Below are positions 20,296-22,621 of a stretch of DNA of 22,621 nt, one piece after another. A model generated the notes under the pieces. That model ran no database searches. It saw only the letters and a list, made by a program, of their open reading frames with translations, and was not told the origin of the DNA. Source of the stretch: Cudoniella acicularis (taxonomy: Eukaryota > Ascomycota > Leotiomycetes > Helotiales > Helotiaceae); the NCBI GenBank assembly GCA_013054445.1, contig JAAMPI010000940.1, forward strand, positions 1-22,621. Direction: 5' to 3'. Each line of letters begins with the position of its first letter. Position 1 is the first letter of the stretch. The translations under genes and the position numbers were made by a program.

Positions 20296-21893
20296 CTACT
20301 CAATCGCCTTATCATCGATAGGAACCTCAACCTGATCCCCTTCTTTTGCAAGTCCCCCCTTGAACAAGGGGCTGTCCATCATCGTCGCCCAGTCGTGTAC
20401 AGCATTCGTGTTCTCACTACTCGCAAGTACGGCTTCATTACCACGCGGGACTAGTTCGGCCTCATATCGCTTGACAGCGGCAGCAAGTTCGAGAGGCGTG
20501 GGCTCTTTCATATTGCGGAGATGTTGGAGTAGGTCAGCGGCATCTGTAATGGCGTTATTAAGGCCTTGGCCGCGATCTGGGGTAGAGTCAGTACCGTGTT
20601 AAAATCCGGCCTGCTGCAAAACTTAGGTGGTATGGAGTAGCGTTAACAACATAAATGATTACTAAATGATAGCATAGGTGTTCTTACGAAAAGTCATGGG
20701 ATGTGCTGCATCTCCCGCTAGCGTAACCAGCCCCTTGCCATCCCACGGCTTTGTAGGCCAGTAGCCGAGTCTGTTATGCCATATCAGAGATTTGGGGTCC
20801 ATGGTAGCAAAGACCTCATCGAATGGCGGTCCAAATTCTCGCCCTATTTTATACCAGGTTTTGAGTTTAACTTCTTCTTTGCCCTTACCCCCGAGCCCTG
20901 TGTCTTCCTCGGAGCGCCAGGTCTGCATCATCATCCAGCTCCAGTCTTCCGGATTCTCTGATGAGCAATCGTGGACTGCGAGTTGAACAGTATTAGACTT
21001 GGTCATACATAGGGGATTAGGATATTGTCCTTACTACTCATCCAAGTGAAGACGCCATTCGGGTGGAAGGTGATGAGATATCTGGGGTGCAATGCTCTCA
21101 GTTTCAAAGATGCTTCGCGACTTATTTTGCAGATGGTAACACTGGCAACAACAGGAGATGGGATCAAGGCTGCTTCTTCCGCTCCGAAGAGGTATTCTCG
21201 AACCACGGAGTGGGCTCCCTCGGCGCCGATAAGGAGGTTTCCCGTCGCTTTAGTACCATCGGTGAACGTGATAGTGACGGAATTCTCTCCACGTTCAATA
21301 AACTGGAGCTTCTTTCCAAACTATACGGTGTAATATCAGCACAGACGACAGACCCAGGTGCAATTATTACGGACCTGGATGTCAATATCGGCTGAGAGCA
21401 TCTTCAACCACCGCCTTCTATGAATACGAAGACTCCATGGCGCCGGCAGGTTCTTCATCAATTCGCCTGTCTGACCATTATGAACTGGCATTACACTGCT
21501 GCTCGAAGGTATGTAGCTCGGGTCAGTCTGAACCGTCACTACTTTGGCTCTTTTCTCATCTGAGAGACATTCATCAAGCCGAGACTGGGCCCAGTAGATG
21601 CCGAAGTTCCAATCTCGCGGTCGTGCAAATGGAGTCACATCTTGCTCAAAAACGGTACAGGAAATATTGACCTGTTTCGATCAGCAATGTGCTCCTCTAC
21701 GGTAGGACGACAAATTTCTCCTGTCCATCCACGGGGACCCAACATACTTTCTGGAGGACTTGGGCCATAAGCAACCCCGCGGACCCTATAATAAGCCCGT
21801 CAGCCATGCCACCCCCATAGCATAAGAGGTTTAACTTGAATACTTGCCACCGCCAGCAATTAAAACATGAAGGTTATTGAGCTGGGATTCCAT
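20296..21893 (-). CDS. FAD-dependent monooxygenase (aromatic hydroxylase-like)
   Basis: This is a flavoprotein monooxygenase of the PHBH-like FAD-binding superfamily, which uses NAD(P)H and O2 to hydroxylate or epoxidise small molecules. Six exons fit: 21848-21893, 21748-21785, 21375-21671, 21035-21320, 20688-20975 and 20296-20576, total 411 residues. Intron 1 (62 bp) needs a GC donor; the others are GT-AG (76, 54, 59 and 111 bp). Motifs in order: Rossmann G14-x-G16-x-x-G19 with the acidic end of the second strand at E37 (TVFEQD); the DG motif GAEGAHSVVR at 159-168, with Glu in place of the usual Asp; and the GD motif GDAAHPMTFHRGQGLNNA from G310. No signal peptide or membrane segment is seen. 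The substrate cannot be told; a secondary-metabolite or catabolic role is possible, but no biosynthetic partners lie in the window. With the GC donor nothing requires it to be a pseudogene. Confidence 0.85.
21786..21847 (-). other. GC-AG intron 1 of the monooxygenase
   Basis: The donor reads GGTG|GCAAGT, the standard form of GC donors, and the acceptor is TTATTATAG after a GCTGAC branch. Only this choice joins exon 1 to exon 2 in frame as IAGGGSAGLLMA. The nearby GT donor (21843) breaks the frame. Confidence 0.75.
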
Positions 21894-21920
21894 TATAAAG
21901 CGATATTGTCTGACACGGGA

Positions 21921-21958
21921 AACCTTCTATTACACTCACACGGATACAACAGAAGGTT
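21921..21958. repeat. Inverted repeat AACCTTCT...AGAAGGTT
   Basis: Perfect 8-bp arms are separated by 22 bp, 28-65 bp upstream of the monooxygenase start. It could be a dimeric factor site or a 5' UTR stem. Confidence 0.5.
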
Positions 21959-22143
21959 GTAAATAGAGAGGACCGGGGAGAACAAGTGAGCGCGAGGAAA
22001 GTTCCGTAGTCAGACGAGATAGGTAGAGAGAAGGACATGTCAAAGGGTTGCGTTAAATGGATACGATGATTTGGGTATCAGGCAGCAATGCAGGAATTAA
22101 CGAGCCTGGTGAGGCAAATCTACGTTTTCGGGGCATTTTACTA

Positions 22144-22166
22144 GTAAATCTTAATTGAAGATTTAC
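22144..22166. repeat. Inverted repeat GTAAATCTT-aattg-AAGATTTAC
   Basis: Perfect 9-bp arms around a 5-bp spacer, about 250 bp upstream of the monooxygenase start. AT-rich; function unknown. Confidence 0.6.
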
Positions 22167-22553
22167 AAACTTCAAATATTAGTGAATGAAAAGAAACTTT
22201 ACCTTCTATCCGTTGCGCTGCCATCAGCATTGCAGTTCATGATCAATTGTACGCGCAAAATCGTAGGTGGTAGGGAACATTAGGCTATGTAGCATATGGG
22301 GACGACGGCAAGCAAGGAGGGGACTAGAGGAAGGTCATATGGTCAGATGAAGCTATATTTGAGACTAGGAAGAGTAGAAGGATCTAGGTTATATAACAGG
22401 TAGACGAAAAACGGTGTACTAATTGTATACGGTCCGTGTATAGGTCAGGAAGGGTTTCGTGTCACGAATCTACACGCACGTGCAGGCCCAGGCCTGAGGC
22501 TCGGCTGCGACCAATAGGAACAGCACAGAGAACCAGGGTCCTAAGTCACGAGT

Positions 22554-22576
22554 GTCACGTGACTAGATCACATGAC
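22554..22576. promoter_or_regulatory. Paired CACGTG/CACATG sites
   Basis: GTCACGTGAC (22554-22563) is followed 4 bp later by TCACATGAC, both fitting RTCACRTG-type bHLH sites. They are about 670 bp upstream of the monooxygenase, or may belong to a gene beyond the right edge. Confidence 0.4.
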
Positions 22577-22582
22577 ATAAGC

Positions 22583-22619
22583 GGATAGACTGGATAGACA
22601 TGTCTATCTAGGGATAGAC
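22583..22619. repeat. GGATAGAC repeat cluster with a 16-bp palindrome
   Basis: Three direct copies of GGATAGAC (22583, 22592, 22612) surround the perfect palindrome GATAGACATGTCTATC (22593-22608). The cluster may continue past the window edge. Confidence 0.7.
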
Positions 22620-22621
22620 GG

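Larger units (their letters stand above)
21894..22621. promoter_or_regulatory. Upstream region of the monooxygenase
   Basis: These 728 bp run to the right edge with no supported gene. They hold two inverted repeats (21921-21958 and 22144-22166), a CCAAT near 22511, the GTCACGTGAC palindrome and a related TCACATGAC (22568-22576), and a GGATAGAC repeat cluster at the edge. A TATAAT lies only 3 nt before the start codon, too close to be a TATA box. Confidence 0.55.

Noticed and set aside
20296..21893. Monooxygenase locus as a decayed pseudogene of separate fragments
   Set aside because: Five introns with sound branch and splice sites join all fragments in one frame with intact GxGxxG and GD motifs; only the GC donor of intron 1 is unusual.
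1..22621. CRISPR array, tRNA, rRNA, insertion sequence or transposon
   Set aside because: No regularly spaced direct repeats with unique spacers, no A/B-box cloverleaf, no rRNA-like segment, and no transposase or reverse-transcriptase motifs were seen on either strand by eye.

Overview
The window is nuclear DNA of a filamentous ascomycete (Pezizomycotina). The evidence is short GT-AG introns (about 44-78 bp, with CTAAC/CTGAC-type branch sites just before the acceptor), compact genes on both strands with 0.4-1.6 kb spacers, and proteins whose closest recognisable relatives are fungal chromatin factors. I cannot name the genus. Nothing prokaryotic, viral or transposon-like was seen, and no tRNA or rRNA was recognised.

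Layout from left to right. (1) 1-1692, minus: the 5' part of a gene for a secreted Ser/Thr-rich surface protein, cut by the left edge. (2) 3237-8069, plus: PDS5, the HEAT-repeat cohesin regulator. (3) 9658-13918, minus: an RCO1-like protein with two PHD fingers (Rpd3S histone deacetylase complex), convergent with PDS5. (4) 15321-16784, minus: a PA2G4/EBP1-family (Cdb4-like) pseudo-aminopeptidase. (5) 17198-19627, plus: SFH1/SNF5, a core subunit of the RSC/SWI-SNF remodeler, divergent from gene 4 across a 413-bp shared promoter. (6) 20296-21893, minus: an FAD-dependent monooxygenase in six exons, convergent with SFH1. Spacers carry simple repeats, palindromes and several CACGTG sites but no supported gene.

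Three of the six genes act on chromatin (cohesion, deacetylation over transcribed genes, nucleosome remodeling), and PA2G4 proteins have nuclear and ribosome-associated roles. They belong to different complexes, so the window looks like a housekeeping neighbourhood with an accessory oxidase and a surface protein at its edges, not a dedicated system. I found no convincing new system. The items most worth checking are: a GC-AG intron that restores both frame and FAD motif in the monooxygenase; two separate one-base frame breaks at homopolymers (A7 in PDS5, G8 in RCO1), which suggest assembly errors or young mutations; an ATG-TAG start-stop element 5 nt before the SFH1 start; and unusually long, repeat-bearing introns in RCO1 and SFH1.

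All exon boundaries were worked out by eye from frame, splice consensus and family resemblance. No alignment or database search was run.
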